Assembly: GCA_965223435.1 (NCBI GenBank)
Contig: CBDCWQ010000013.1
Span: 1 to 64,000 of the forward strand
DNA: 64,000 nucleotides
Direction of reading: 5' to 3'
Source: CBDCWQ01 sp965223435
Lineage (GTDB): Bacteria > Myxococcota > Kuafuiibacteriia > Kuafuiibacteriales > Kuafuiibacteriaceae
The first letter of the stretch is position 1. Each line of letters opens with the position of its first letter. The position numbers were made by a program, and so were the translations under genes. Positions 55,752 to 64,000 of this stretch are shown piece after piece. A model generated the notes under the pieces. The model saw only the letters and a program-made list of their open reading frames with translations, searched no databases and had not been told where the DNA came from.

Positions 55752-58721
55752 TCACTCGATGCTTTCCACGTACCGAACAAGCGCCCGTATCTCTGAATCA
55801 CCAAGAGCGCTGGTCTTTCCGTGCACATCAAAACGTCCACGGGCGTCTACTGCCCACCCCGTCTCTGTTGGCCCAAGGTGTGGGTGTCCCGGGCCAAGAA
55901 CAGCCTCTTTGATGGTTCGAGCCAATCCGTGGTGAAGGAGATTGCCCTGGCTCCACACGCCTCGAAGAGACGGGGTGTTCACTTGTATCGCGCCCCGCAC
56001 ATTTCCCGGGATAAATCCGCGGTCCTCATTGGCCAAATTGACATCAATGAGAAGATTCAATCGACGGGTCTCCTCTGCCTCATTCCCTCTGACCGCGAGG
56101 GGATCTTCAAAGCTTAGGCAGTCGGTGGCATCAAAACACAAGGGAGTAAAGAAATCCAATGGGTCCACGTAAACGTTGACTTCGCCATCGGGCGTAGCCG
56201 GCCGACTCGCGCTCAAGAGGGTCTCCGAGAATGTGCCTATGGAATCGATGATTCTTGGGTCCGAAAAATAGGTACGCACAAAACGCTCGGTCCAGTCGGC
56301 CCCACTTCCATGGTTAAGACCATCACTGAAAGGGCTCCTCGCGTTGCCCGGATCGTGGCAGCCCGCACAGCCGGAAGACCTGAACAGCGCTTGGCCTCGT
56401 TCGATTTCAGAACGGGCTTCCTCGCCCAAGAGGCCTAGCTCGTAAAGCTGTCGGCTGGGGTTCGGCGGCAGTCGAAGCTCAGAAACCGAATAAAAGTCCA
56501 AAAACTTCGAGACTTCCTCCGCCGCAAAGCCCGTCACACGTTCAATGACCGCTTTTGCCTCAGACTTTCGGGCAGCCAATATTTGATTCACTGTACCTTC
56601 GTTGGCCAGTTGGCTTAGACCGATGGTAATCGGCCTACATTCGGTATCTTCTTCGTCGGTGACGAAGTTGTTCCGGTCGCCAATGCGCGTATTTGGATCG
56701 GACCCCGGACCATCGATCAGCCCGAACAAGATCAATTCGCAATTGGTGCGCGTCTGCGACGCAAAGGCAAGCGACGTGTAGTCTCCCGTCGAAAAGGAGC
56801 CGTTCCAAAAGTATGCATCGGTCGTCATGAGGTTGTAGTTGGGCTTCACCTGATGGTAGGCAGTGGGAGTTGTCACGCCATTCGAAAAACCCAATCCGTC
56901 GGTGAGAAGCTCATCGAAGTGGCACGTCGCGCAGCTTTTTCTCCCGTTGTTTGACCAACGCGTGTCGTACCAGAAAAACTCACCCCGCTCGATGTTGGTC
57001 GCTGGATACGCTGGCTCTGCATAGCCCAAGTCGATCGTGGCAATCGGAATCTCGTTGTTCAAGTCAAAGATCTGGAGGGTCTCCGATCCCCAATTCGAGA
57101 CGTAGATTCGATTGGCTTCTTCATCCAAGGCGAGACCATAGGGTCTGAACCCGGTGCGGAACAAACGCCCGGGCCGGAGAACAAACGGACGACGGCTGCG
57201 ATCGATAAGAAACTGTTGGACATTGTGGGTGCCCCCCAACGTGACGAAGAGCTGACTACCCGCGTCGTTTCTTACAATGGAGGTGGGCATTCCACCCGCC
57301 ACGATTTTCTGTTGGTTCACAAAATTGGGCTCCGAGGACACGTCATCTGTGTAGTAGACTGCTTGCCTCCCCGCCCGGAAGAAGGCATCTGTTTGGAGGA
57401 GACCATTTCGGACGTCTTCAAAGTTGTAGCTGTGGGTACCATCAAAAATCGCCCCGGGGTGGGCTTCATGGAGCGCGCCATCAAGGCCCGAAACACGAAC
57501 GGGAGCGGCCAGTACTTGACTCGGGTGCTGATCTTCGGCCGCGAGCAAGCCGCGGTCCACGGTGGTCGTGGGAAAAAACAAGAGGTCCTCTACATTCACC
57601 ACATCGGACGCCGGCGCATTGATAAACTGGGTTGCCGAAACCGTGTCTGACCTGAGCTCAATACGCGACACCACACCACCGCGCACATTCGCAACAAAAA
57701 GCGCATCTTTTTGCTCGGAGAGTGCCATCCGGTGGGGCGTCACCCCCACGCCCAAGATTTCCGTCACGGGGGTATGGTCCGCCCCCGCACCCGAACCCTG
57801 ACGAACATCGATGGGGCGATCCGTAATCGGGTCCCTGAGAACCTCCACACGGTACTTGAGCACACTGTGTCGCCATCGATTGGCCACATACAAAAACGCC
57901 CGGTCGTCGTTGCCCGAACGAGGGTCTTGTGGCACGAGAACGAGGTCGCTGCAATAAACCTCTGTTTTGATCTCAACGGGTTCGCCATCTCGACGCAGGA
58001 GCTGACTAGAAGCCGCGTCGATGACGGAGACAAAATTGGAAAACTGGTTACAAACAAAAATCAAGCCGGATGGATGAACGGCAAGACGCTGTGGCCTAAG
58101 CCCAACAGCAATTCGCGTTTCCGTTCGGTTGTTGGCAACCACCGCGACCTCATTTCCCGGCGTCATCAAGTCTCCGCCGAGCGGTACAAAGATCTTTTTT
58201 TGACCGTCTACGGCTATCCACTTGACATCGGTCGGATTGCCACGAAACGGAATCTGAATCGCGCGCTGCCGATCTTCGGGCTTCGCAATGATGTTCTGGC
58301 CTTTCACGAGCAGCGCAACCTGGTCCATCTTCTGAGCCGCCGAGGTTCGTACCCGTTGTGCGGTGAAGTCGCTGTCGGACATGACATCACCATCGACGCG
58401 CCTAAAGCGGGCGTACTCAGCCCTTGGAGTCAACTCATACAAGGGCTTGAGGGACGCTCTGGACCACGTGGAAGAGCCCGAAGATGCAGGCCCCCCTCCT
58501 GGCTGGTCGGTTGTGACCGGTGGCGTAGGCGCGGGCGTCGGGTCCGGCACAGTGGTGGGTGCAGGGGTTGGCGTAGGGGTTGGCGTAGAAGCCACCGCTC
58601 GAGGCGACTCTGAGCCCGGTACCTGAGCCGAGGGAGGGCCTTCGGCCTTTCGGCAATTCAGCCCAAAACCAAGACCTGCGAGAAGAATACATAAACCCAA
58701 CATATTCGGCTGATGTTTCAT
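55752..58721 (-). CDS. YVTN-propeller / MauG-like di-haem cytochrome c lipoprotein, 989 aa
   Basis: The start is set by AAGGAG ten bases before the ATG, which overlaps the upstream stop as ATGA. The export signal ends LGFGLNC, lipoprotein-like though the Asn before Cys is unusual. A Pro/Thr-rich linker is followed by a beta-propeller of YVTN type (about 180-570; VHPSGLIFVCNQFSNFVSVID, FLYVANRWRHSVLKYRV, YGLALDEEANRIYVSNWGSETLQIFDL). The C-terminal half is a di-haem cytochrome c peroxidase/MauG-like domain. CATCH (about residue 597) and CAGCH (about 787) are the two haem sites, and TPSLRGVWSQGNLLHHGLA matches the family's TPSLRxxxxxxxxxHxG segment. It probably moves electrons or oxidises a substrate outside the cell; partner unknown. 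Second gene of a two-gene operon with the tetra-haem protein. Confidence 0.87.
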   Translation of the reverse strand: MKHQPNMLGLCILLAGLGFGLNCRKAEGPPSAQVPGSESPRAVASTPTPTPTPAPTTVPDPTPAPTPPVTTDQPGGGPASSGSSTWSRASLKPLYELTPRAEYARFRRVDGDVMSDSDFTAQRVRTSAAQKMDQVALLVKGQNIIAKPEDRQRAIQIPFRGNPTDVKWIAVDGQKKIFVPLGGDLMTPGNEVAVVANNRTETRIAVGLRPQRLAVHPSGLIFVCNQFSNFVSVIDAASSQLLRRDGEPVEIKTEVYCSDLVLVPQDPRSGNDDRAFLYVANRWRHSVLKYRVEVLRDPITDRPIDVRQGSGAGADHTPVTEILGVGVTPHRMALSEQKDALFVANVRGGVVSRIELRSDTVSATQFINAPASDVVNVEDLLFFPTTTVDRGLLAAEDQHPSQVLAAPVRVSGLDGALHEAHPGAIFDGTHSYNFEDVRNGLLQTDAFFRAGRQAVYYTDDVSSEPNFVNQQKIVAGGMPTSIVRNDAGSQLFVTLGGTHNVQQFLIDRSRRPFVLRPGRLFRTGFRPYGLALDEEANRIYVSNWGSETLQIFDLNNEIPIATIDLGYAEPAYPATNIERGEFFWYDTRWSNNGRKSCATCHFDELLTDGLGFSNGVTTPTAYHQVKPNYNLMTTDAYFWNGSFSTGDYTSLAFASQTRTNCELILFGLIDGPGSDPNTRIGDRNNFVTDEEDTECRPITIGLSQLANEGTVNQILAARKSEAKAVIERVTGFAAEEVSKFLDFYSVSELRLPPNPSRQLYELGLLGEEARSEIERGQALFRSSGCAGCHDPGNARSPFSDGLNHGSGADWTERFVRTYFSDPRIIDSIGTFSETLLSASRPATPDGEVNVYVDPLDFFTPLCFDATDCLSFEDPLAVRGNEAEETRRLNLLIDVNLANEDRGFIPGNVRGAIQVNTPSLRGVWSQGNLLHHGLARTIKEAVLGPGHPHLGPTETGWAVDARGRFDVHGKTSALGDSEIRALVRYVESIE

Positions 58722-60931
58722 GGTGAGATGTCTCCTTGGGGGGCAAGCTTGATGATGAGTTCCTCCGACTGGTCTGTCAGTCGGCTGCCGAACTCATCAA
58801 TGAGGGTCAAAGAAAAGCCCAAATTCGGATCGCCTAAGCGCTGGGCCAGTTTGATAAAAAGTCGAGTGCTTTTGCCGTCCGCTGAGTACGGAGGCAAACG
58901 CGCAAGAGCGGACACCCCATTGGACGCGTCCTCCGACTGAAGCAAAGGGGCTGCATCAACGTACAGTTTGACTGCGTTTTCTGACCGAAGATTGATTTCG
59001 GCCTGAATCGGGTTTGCGGTCATATTCAAGACGTAAGCCGTAGCATAGACGATCCGCTCCGTAGGTTCGGCCCGAAAAAACACCGCCCCCAGGTCAACAA
59101 ACCCGTCACCTTCGTCACCCTCCAAAAAGTCCCAAATCCCGTCGTTAAACGTAAAGGTTCCGCTCGGATCAAAAATCTTGGGCCGAACATTCGGCTCGTC
59201 GATGACTGTTTGATCCGCCAGATTCACACCCACATAGTCCCCCGCCACCAGCCAGTAGGTCTGGCGCCCTTGGGCATCAGGCCTCAGCCCTCCGGCCCAC
59301 GTGAGGATCTGCCTGGCCTCCGACGAGTCTGCAGCAAAGAGCGCACCGCCCGGATGTGGCAGTCCGGTCGCGTTCCGATTCGCCAAATTGGCGACCTCAT
59401 TTGTCGGGTACAAAAATAGGGCGCTGGACTCTGGATCCACAACGTCCACAAAGTTGAGCGCAGCAGCAAAATTGGAAGCGATCTGTGCTGGTCCGGTCGC
59501 ATTCGACAGAATGGGAAAGTTCCCACCATTGGGTGGGCGTTGACCCGCTGAACCCACACCATGACAATCGGTGCATCGACGATTCTGAATTCCAAAAGAA
59601 GCATCGGCAAAAATGGGATTCACACGGCGGGCAAAAAACGCAAAATCGGCCGGTCCTGGCGCATCTTTGGTCGCGTACAGGTACGACAAGATTCGGCGAT
59701 AGTTTTGGTCTTGGGCACTCGAGAAGACCGGACCGCCAGGGTGCTTGATCCGACAAGCTGGCGCATCCAATGGACAGCTCAGTATCTGAGAACTTGGTGG
59801 ATTTTCGATATCCACAAAACACGCAAAACGCTGTAGATTTTCGAGCGCACTGACCGTTTCTTTGAGAACAAAAGCCCCACCACCTCGGTCTTGTCCATGG
59901 CAGGGTCCTCGCGAACATCCAGTTGTCACCCGTTGGTCCTCAAGGTTGTTCAGGTCTCTTTTGCCAAACAAAATCGGCAAAACCTCTTCTTCGAACACAC
60001 TTTGATTAAACAGGTCCACAGACGGGCAAGCCGGATCTGCTGGCTGAGGCGGGTCGTCAATCTGGTTTTCTGCCTCCATCCAGGACACCAACACTTGGGC
60101 CTGAAGATCAGATACTGCGGTGCTTCTTCCGCCTCCATGAACGTTGGTTGCTTGTCTAAAAAGCCTCGAGCCGGTTGGGTCTACGCTATCTGAGATTCGT
60201 ACAACCGAATCAAAGTTTTCTTTCATTTCCTCCGAATCAATGGTCGGGGAAGCATGAAGTTTGAACCCCGCAATGCCTCCCGCGGAACCATGGCAGTTCC
60301 CGGCGGTGCAGCCTACGGCATCAAGGATGGGTTGAACCTGTGTCTGAAAGGCCAAAAAACCATCTGGAAGCTCGACCGGCGGAGGCACCTCGTTGTCTTC
60401 GGTAGGCTCGCTCCCCTGGGGCACCTCGGGCTCCAAGAAGTTGAGGAAAACATCAAGCTCACTAGAGCCGTTCGGAAAGACGAAGGGGTGAGCCGGGTTG
60501 CCACCAGAAATCGCGGCGTAGACCGCGCTGTCCTCTGGGTTCTGAGGATCTGCGTGGTCGATGAGTGCATTGAAGGTTTTGGCGTAGTCACAAGTACCCG
60601 GCTCCGATTCTGTCCAAATGTTGTAACCTCCGAAACCGCGAGGGGCCGCGTGGCAGGATATACAGGTGGTTGTGAGAATAGGGAGGATCTGGTTGCGAAA
60701 AAGCGAGAGGTCATAGGGCCACCCGGGGGCCCTCCCTTCTTCAGCGCGAAGCTCGCAGAGTTCGTCTGTAGAAGCCCGCACCCTTGGCTCCGGCGGTACA
60801 GGATCGGAGCTTTTTGTTTCTCCAACGTAAGACTCACATCCACTTAGGCCACACACCGTGGCGAGACAAGCGACAAACCGGACTCCAACACCAAAAGCGT
60901 TCACGGAACCAGAAGGGGTGTTTCGTTTCAT
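58718..60931 (-). CDS. Multi-haem cytochrome c-like lipoprotein with CX4CH sites, about 737 aa
   Basis: The ATG at 60931 (longest frame from 60961) gives MKRN, a hydrophobic core and lipobox LSGC. Four possible haem sites, numbered from 60961: CISCH (about 103), CTAGNCH (about 222), CSRGPCH (about 351) and CTDCH (about 465). Two are classical CxxCH and two have four residues between the cysteines. Each lies in a similar context (LPILTTTCISCH, VQPILDAVGCTAGNCHG, EVLPILFGKRD..., VNPIF...RRCTDCHG), suggesting four tandem cytochrome-like units. The last 200 residues look beta-rich (TYWLVAGDYVGVNLA, AEINLRSENAVKLYVDAAPLL), similar to the sugar-binding domains in planctomycete cytochrome proteins. 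It overlaps the next gene by four bases, so both are co-expressed and probably work together. Confidence 0.85.
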   Translation of the reverse strand: MKRNTPSGSVNAFGVGVRFVACLATVCGLSGCESYVGETKSSDPVPPEPRVRASTDELCELRAEEGRAPGWPYDLSLFRNQILPILTTTCISCHAAPRGFGGYNIWTESEPGTCDYAKTFNALIDHADPQNPEDSAVYAAISGGNPAHPFVFPNGSSELDVFLNFLEPEVPQGSEPTEDNEVPPPVELPDGFLAFQTQVQPILDAVGCTAGNCHGSAGGIAGFKLHASPTIDSEEMKENFDSVVRISDSVDPTGSRLFRQATNVHGGGRSTAVSDLQAQVLVSWMEAENQIDDPPQPADPACPSVDLFNQSVFEEEVLPILFGKRDLNNLEDQRVTTGCSRGPCHGQDRGGGAFVLKETVSALENLQRFACFVDIENPPSSQILSCPLDAPACRIKHPGGPVFSSAQDQNYRRILSYLYATKDAPGPADFAFFARRVNPIFADASFGIQNRRCTDCHGVGSAGQRPPNGGNFPILSNATGPAQIASNFAAALNFVDVVDPESSALFLYPTNEVANLANRNATGLPHPGGALFAADSSEARQILTWAGGLRPDAQGRQTYWLVAGDYVGVNLADQTVIDEPNVRPKIFDPSGTFTFNDGIWDFLEGDEGDGFVDLGAVFFRAEPTERIVYATAYVLNMTANPIQAEINLRSENAVKLYVDAAPLLQSEDASNGVSALARLPPYSADGKSTRLFIKLAQRLGDPNLGFSLTLIDEFGSRLTDQSEELIIKLAPQGDISP

Positions 60932-61125
60932 TGAAAACCAACGATCCAAAAACCATGCCACGCCCTGCCCTCAAAAAAGCACTCGGTGCGCAGCAAAATG
61001 ACGCCCGTTAAATGAGATCAACCTGCGCATTTCCGGGTCGAAATTGGGTAAACTCGCGCGCTCGAGAACAATGGGTGTGCGTCTTTGTTGTGACAAGTTG
61101 GCGCCAACGCCGTATACAAAGCGAC

Positions 61126-62163
61126 ATGGGTAACTCCTTAATTCTGGGGATGGTCATCACCGCCATCGGCCTCCCCCAATCTCCAAAAATGCAAGCCGAA
61201 CCCGCCGTCCAAACCATACTCTTGAGTTACATGACCAAAATTGGACCCATCCCGAAAGGCCAAGGTCCCATCGATGTTTTTGTCCCCCTCGCACCCAACG
61301 ACCAGCGACAAAAGGTTCTGTCCTACAAAGTCACAGCCTCCATCCCCGGTCGAGAAGGCACGGAGCACCGATACGGCAATCGCTTTTGGCACGGCCATCA
61401 AAACCTGTCAGACGGTCAAACCATCAGCGTGAGAGTAGACTACCGGATTCGCCGGCGCGCATTTTTGGGCAAGCTCCGGGGCTCGGGGGCCCCTCGTCCG
61501 TATACTTCAGAAGAGAAAGAGCAATATGCAAAATATGTTGCACCCAACAAAAGAGTACCCGTTTCGGGTCCGCTGGTTCGATCGCTGGTACAAAAGATCG
61601 CCCCGGATGAGACATCACTCCTCAAAATTGCACGTGCGACCTACGACTACGTTGTCGATCACATGGAGTACAAAAAGGTCGGCACGGGATGGGGCAACGG
61701 CGATACTTTTTGGGCCTGCAGCGAAAAATACGGCAACTGCACCGATTTTCACGCTTTGTTTACTTCGCTCGCCCGCGCTCGCGGCATTCCTTCACGTTTC
61801 GAAATCGGTTTGCCGGTCTCGCTCCACGAGCCAAAGGGTACGGTCAGCGGCTACCATTGCTGGGTCGAATTCTACCTGCCTGGCACAGGATGGTTGCCTA
61901 TTGATGCGTCCGAAGCCAAAAAGCACCCCAAAAAGCGAAACACATTTTTCGCGGCCCAACCCGCCGACCGGATCAAACTGAGCGTAGGGCGCGACCTGAA
62001 TCTTGGGGAGGGGCACCGCACCGGCCCACTCAACTACTTCGTGTATCCTCACATCGAGGTGGGCGCCAAACGGTATCATAAACAAGAAAAGTACTTTAGC
62101 TATCAACTTTTGCCCACACCACACAAAGCTGCTCCGAGCAATGAGGGCGCGCTCCGGGATTAA
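61126..62163 (+). CDS. Transglutaminase-like cysteine peptidase-fold protein
   Basis: The frame is open from 61012, but the ATG at 61126 gives a hydrophobic start (MGNSLILGMVITAIGL), a weak signal peptide or membrane anchor. Residues about 40-140 are a beta-domain. The core is transglutaminase-like: ARATYDYVVDHMEY, then YGNCTDFHALFTSLARARGIPSR with the catalytic Cys, GYHCWVEFYLPGTGWLPIDAS with the His, and the Asp of PIDAS. All three triad residues are present, so it may act as a protease, amidase or cross-linker in the envelope. It is transcribed divergently from the cytochrome operon; its stop lies 13 bases from the convergent NHL gene. Confidence 0.87.
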   Translation: MGNSLILGMVITAIGLPQSPKMQAEPAVQTILLSYMTKIGPIPKGQGPIDVFVPLAPNDQRQKVLSYKVTASIPGREGTEHRYGNRFWHGHQNLSDGQTISVRVDYRIRRRAFLGKLRGSGAPRPYTSEEKEQYAKYVAPNKRVPVSGPLVRSLVQKIAPDETSLLKIARATYDYVVDHMEYKKVGTGWGNGDTFWACSEKYGNCTDFHALFTSLARARGIPSRFEIGLPVSLHEPKGTVSGYHCWVEFYLPGTGWLPIDASEAKKHPKKRNTFFAAQPADRIKLSVGRDLNLGEGHRTGPLNYFVYPHIEVGAKRYHKQEKYFSYQLLPTPHKAAPSNEGALRD

Positions 62164-62164
62164 A

Positions 62165-62188
62165 CAGTTTAGCTGGCTACTCAAACTG
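62165..62188. terminator. Inverted repeat at convergent gene ends
   Basis: CAGTTT (62165-62170) pairs with AAACTG (62183-62188) between the transglutaminase-like stop and the end of the NHL gene. Short, without a strong T-run. Confidence 0.3.
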
Positions 62189-64000
62189 CTTGCGGCGCAT
62201 CACCAGCAATCGAACCCACCGCTGGGGACTTATTCGCCCGAGGCGGATTCGCACCTCACTATTTTGGATGGTTATCGGAAACAGGTAGGCACCACGAAGA
62301 TTCCCACACACGCCTCCCGTAATCTCCTCGACCCGTCGTTCGGAAAGATACCTGGAGCACGTGGGGGCCGTCGAGTCTTTGAGAAAGGGGACGTTGGGCG
62401 TTCCGAGGTATACGAGATATTCGTCGGTCCTGGGGGCCACAAAGGTGACCACGCCTTCGTTCTGTCCATCGACGGCCTGCAGTCGAACACCATAGACCTG
62501 ACCGACCTCAATACGAGGAGCGGGCACGTCGCCATCGAAGGTTCCCGCCCTAAGAGGGATTGATCGTTCCGCGAGCGAGCACGCATCTGAAAGCGTGCTT
62601 TCGAGCTCAGCAGGTGTGCATGCCGGAAAGTCAGCCAGGACGTGACCGGGGGGATTGCCACAGGATGGAAACGGCTCAGAACCATTGTCCACACAATCAC
62701 ACCCAACTCCCAAACGGGTCGCCAACGCCTCAATTTCACAGGGAGACAGAAGGTCATTGCCGGTCACGCGCAGTCCATCACCCACGGAAACCAAATTCTC
62801 CAAGGCTCGAAGGTCTTCGAGCTTTGCGTTACCGTTGATCGACAAGGAGCCCGTCACCGAGCCAAGGCACTCGAGCGCACCCAGGTCAGTCGCTACCGTA
62901 TTTTCGACGGTCAAAGAGCCATCAATGGAGCCGCAATCTTGAAGCGAAAGGAGCTCGGCTTCACTGGTCACCACCCGGTCGCCCTCGCATCGGACTGCGA
63001 CACTGCAGTCGCTCCCCTCCATCGAAACAATCAGAACCACGTTCTTGGACCGTTCGGTGATCACCAGCTCCCCGGTGGGCAGCACCGCGACCCCCGATGG
63101 TCTATGAAGACCGGCGGGAAGCGGGCCAAGTTTCAATTCAGACTCACCCTGCACCCCTACGATCGTACGAACCTCACCCGACGGCGTAATTTCTCGGACC
63201 GTTGTTCCATCAACCACGTAGATGTGGCCCGTCGGGGCCACGGCCAATGCCGCAGGTTCGGTAAACCGCGCGAAAGCGCCCACACCGTCGCGGTGACCAG
63301 ATTCTCCAGCCGCACCCGCGACGGTAGAAACCACACCATTGGGGGCAATCTTCCGAATGGTGAAACTCTCGGTATCAGCGACCAAAATGTCGCCGTCGGC
63401 ATTCACGGCAACCGCCCGGGGGTGTAGAAAACCACCGGGGGGCTCGGGCAGCACAGTCATCGTACCGTTGGGCTCTAGCTTCAGGACTCGATCATTCCAG
63501 GTATCGGCGATGTAAAGATTATCGTCGGCATCGACCGCAAGCCCTTCAGGGTGATTGAGGCGGTCCGGGCCGTCCGTACGAAACAGCGTTCCAAGAACCC
63601 TTGTTATCGTTCCATCGGAATCGATTTTGTCGACGGTGTACACATTGTTGTTCGCCACGAAAACGGACTGATCGCTATCGACCGCAACACCGCGCGGATC
63701 AGGAAAGTCTGGCGGATCAAAGCCATAAACCGGCAGCTCCGCAACGGTCGTGACGACACCGCTCTGGGTTACTTTGCGGACCGCAAGATCTTCAATCATA
63801 AACATGTCGCCATCGGCGCTGCTCGTCACCCCAAATAGCCTCGAAAACCGAGCCTCAGCCCCCACCCCATCGACGGTTGCCAACTGGCCAACCGTCCCCG
63901 CAAGCACCAATAGCTGCGGGGCAGAGGAAGTCGCCTCTTTAGTGAGCGCCGGTGGAGGCCCCCCAACAAAGGCGTTTTCTGCGCCCGGAGCACAAGCAGC
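62177..64000 (-). CDS. NHL-repeat lipoprotein, 5' end beyond the right edge
   Basis: The frame stays open on the minus strand to the window edge. The first readable residues are AACAPGAENAFVGG, which looks like the end of a lipobox (xAAC) after a signal peptide outside the window, so only about 20 residues seem to be missing. Residues 30-340 are NHL-type propeller repeats with the pattern HPEGLAVDADDNLYIADTWN, FLHPRAVAVNADGDILVAD and RPSGVAVLPTGELVITERS. Between about 345 and 420 a leucine-rich, receptor-L-like segment appears (LTVENTVATDLGALECLGSVTGSLSING cut into short strands). The last 150 residues are a Cys-containing PPC-like domain (VTFVAPRTDEYLVYLGTP). A surface binding or sensing role is likely; no catalytic motif. 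Confidence 0.83.
   Translation of the reverse strand, partial: AACAPGAENAFVGGPPPALTKEATSSAPQLLVLAGTVGQLATVDGVGAEARFSRLFGVTSSADGDMFMIEDLAVRKVTQSGVVTTVAELPVYGFDPPDFPDPRGVAVDSDQSVFVANNNVYTVDKIDSDGTITRVLGTLFRTDGPDRLNHPEGLAVDADDNLYIADTWNDRVLKLEPNGTMTVLPEPPGGFLHPRAVAVNADGDILVADTESFTIRKIAPNGVVSTVAGAAGESGHRDGVGAFARFTEPAALAVAPTGHIYVVDGTTVREITPSGEVRTIVGVQGESELKLGPLPAGLHRPSGVAVLPTGELVITERSKNVVLIVSMEGSDCSVAVRCEGDRVVTSEAELLSLQDCGSIDGSLTVENTVATDLGALECLGSVTGSLSINGNAKLEDLRALENLVSVGDGLRVTGNDLLSPCEIEALATRLGVGCDCVDNGSEPFPSCGNPPGHVLADFPACTPAELESTLSDACSLAERSIPLRAGTFDGDVPAPRIEVGQVYGVRLQAVDGQNEGVVTFVAPRTDEYLVYLGTPNVPFLKDSTAPTCSRYLSERRVEEITGGVCGNLRGAYLFPITIQNSEVRIRLGRISPQRWVRLLVMRRKQFE

Noticed and set aside
60945..60960. 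Sixth sigma-54-like promoter upstream of the cytochrome operon (TGGCATGGTTTTTGGA)
   Set aside because: The -12 GC is GG and the predicted transcript start would fall on the start codon.
61012..61125. Extension of the transglutaminase-like protein to an upstream ATG
   Set aside because: The extra 38 residues are rich in Trp/Arg/Cys and would bury the hydrophobic N-terminus that begins at 61126.

Overview
The window is high-GC DNA packed with very long secreted proteins, lipoproteins, FG-GAP, RCC1, NHL and PPC-type repeats, a CGDGxC-type cysteine motif, c-type cytochrome lipoproteins and an FHA-AAA+-Fis regulator. This combination points to a Myxococcota or Bradymonadota-like (deltaproteobacterial) bacterium. 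That assignment comes from gene style; no rRNA, tRNA or housekeeping marker is present to confirm it. I saw no CRISPR array, complete insertion sequence or phage module.

Region 1 (1-41,078) holds a family of giant modular exported proteins. There are three complete members: plus strand 3998-19444, 5148 aa; minus strand 21466-26502, about 1.68 kaa; and minus strand 27435-41054, about 4.54 kaa. A fourth member runs off the left edge (1-1568, minus), and a decayed scrap of a fifth lies at 3314-3567. They share building blocks: a GWNLVSFP-type N-terminal domain, Ig-like domains, an FN3-like domain, a BNR-like propeller, one or two alpha/alpha-toroid domains of six-hairpin glycosidase type, and an unnamed module of about 220 residues (here 'module X'). 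After module X the C-termini are all different. One carries NPPGH repeats plus FYxGT repeats, one carries FYxG repeats plus a helical tail, and one carries two copies of a unit that each hold two winged-helix-like segments. This layout of shared exported chassis, junction module and exchangeable tip resembles polymorphic toxins or adhesins and is the best candidate for an undescribed system. Between the giants sit a ParD/ParE-like toxin-antitoxin pair, an astacin-like metalloprotease lipoprotein with FG-GAP repeats whose 3' end is frameshifted, and a small zinc-ribbon protein.

Region 2 (41,305-53,419, plus strand) holds putative surface lipoproteins: a PPC-domain protein split by a frameshift, an unknown lipoprotein, an 822-aa Cys-rich VCBS/propeller-like protein, an RCC1-repeat protein with 19 GSWGN pentapeptides, and an SMP-30/NHL-like propeller lipoprotein. 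A short methyltransferase relic lies between two of them.

Region 3 (53,600-64,000) holds an AraC-type regulator and an FHA-AAA+-Fis regulator facing each other. Next comes a two-gene operon of a tetra-haem-motif cytochrome and a YVTN-propeller/MauG-like di-haem cytochrome, both lipoprotein-like. It ends with a transglutaminase-like protein and the 3' part of an NHL-repeat lipoprotein that runs off the right edge.

Regulation: sequences matching the sigma-54 -24/-12 promoter with exact GG-N10-GC spacing lie upstream of at least five genes (metalloprotease, PPC protein, SMP-30-like lipoprotein, AraC regulator and the FHA-AAA+ regulator itself). In three of these cases they also favour a start codon downstream of the longest open frame. 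The two regulators may therefore control an export/surface regulon that includes part of this locus.
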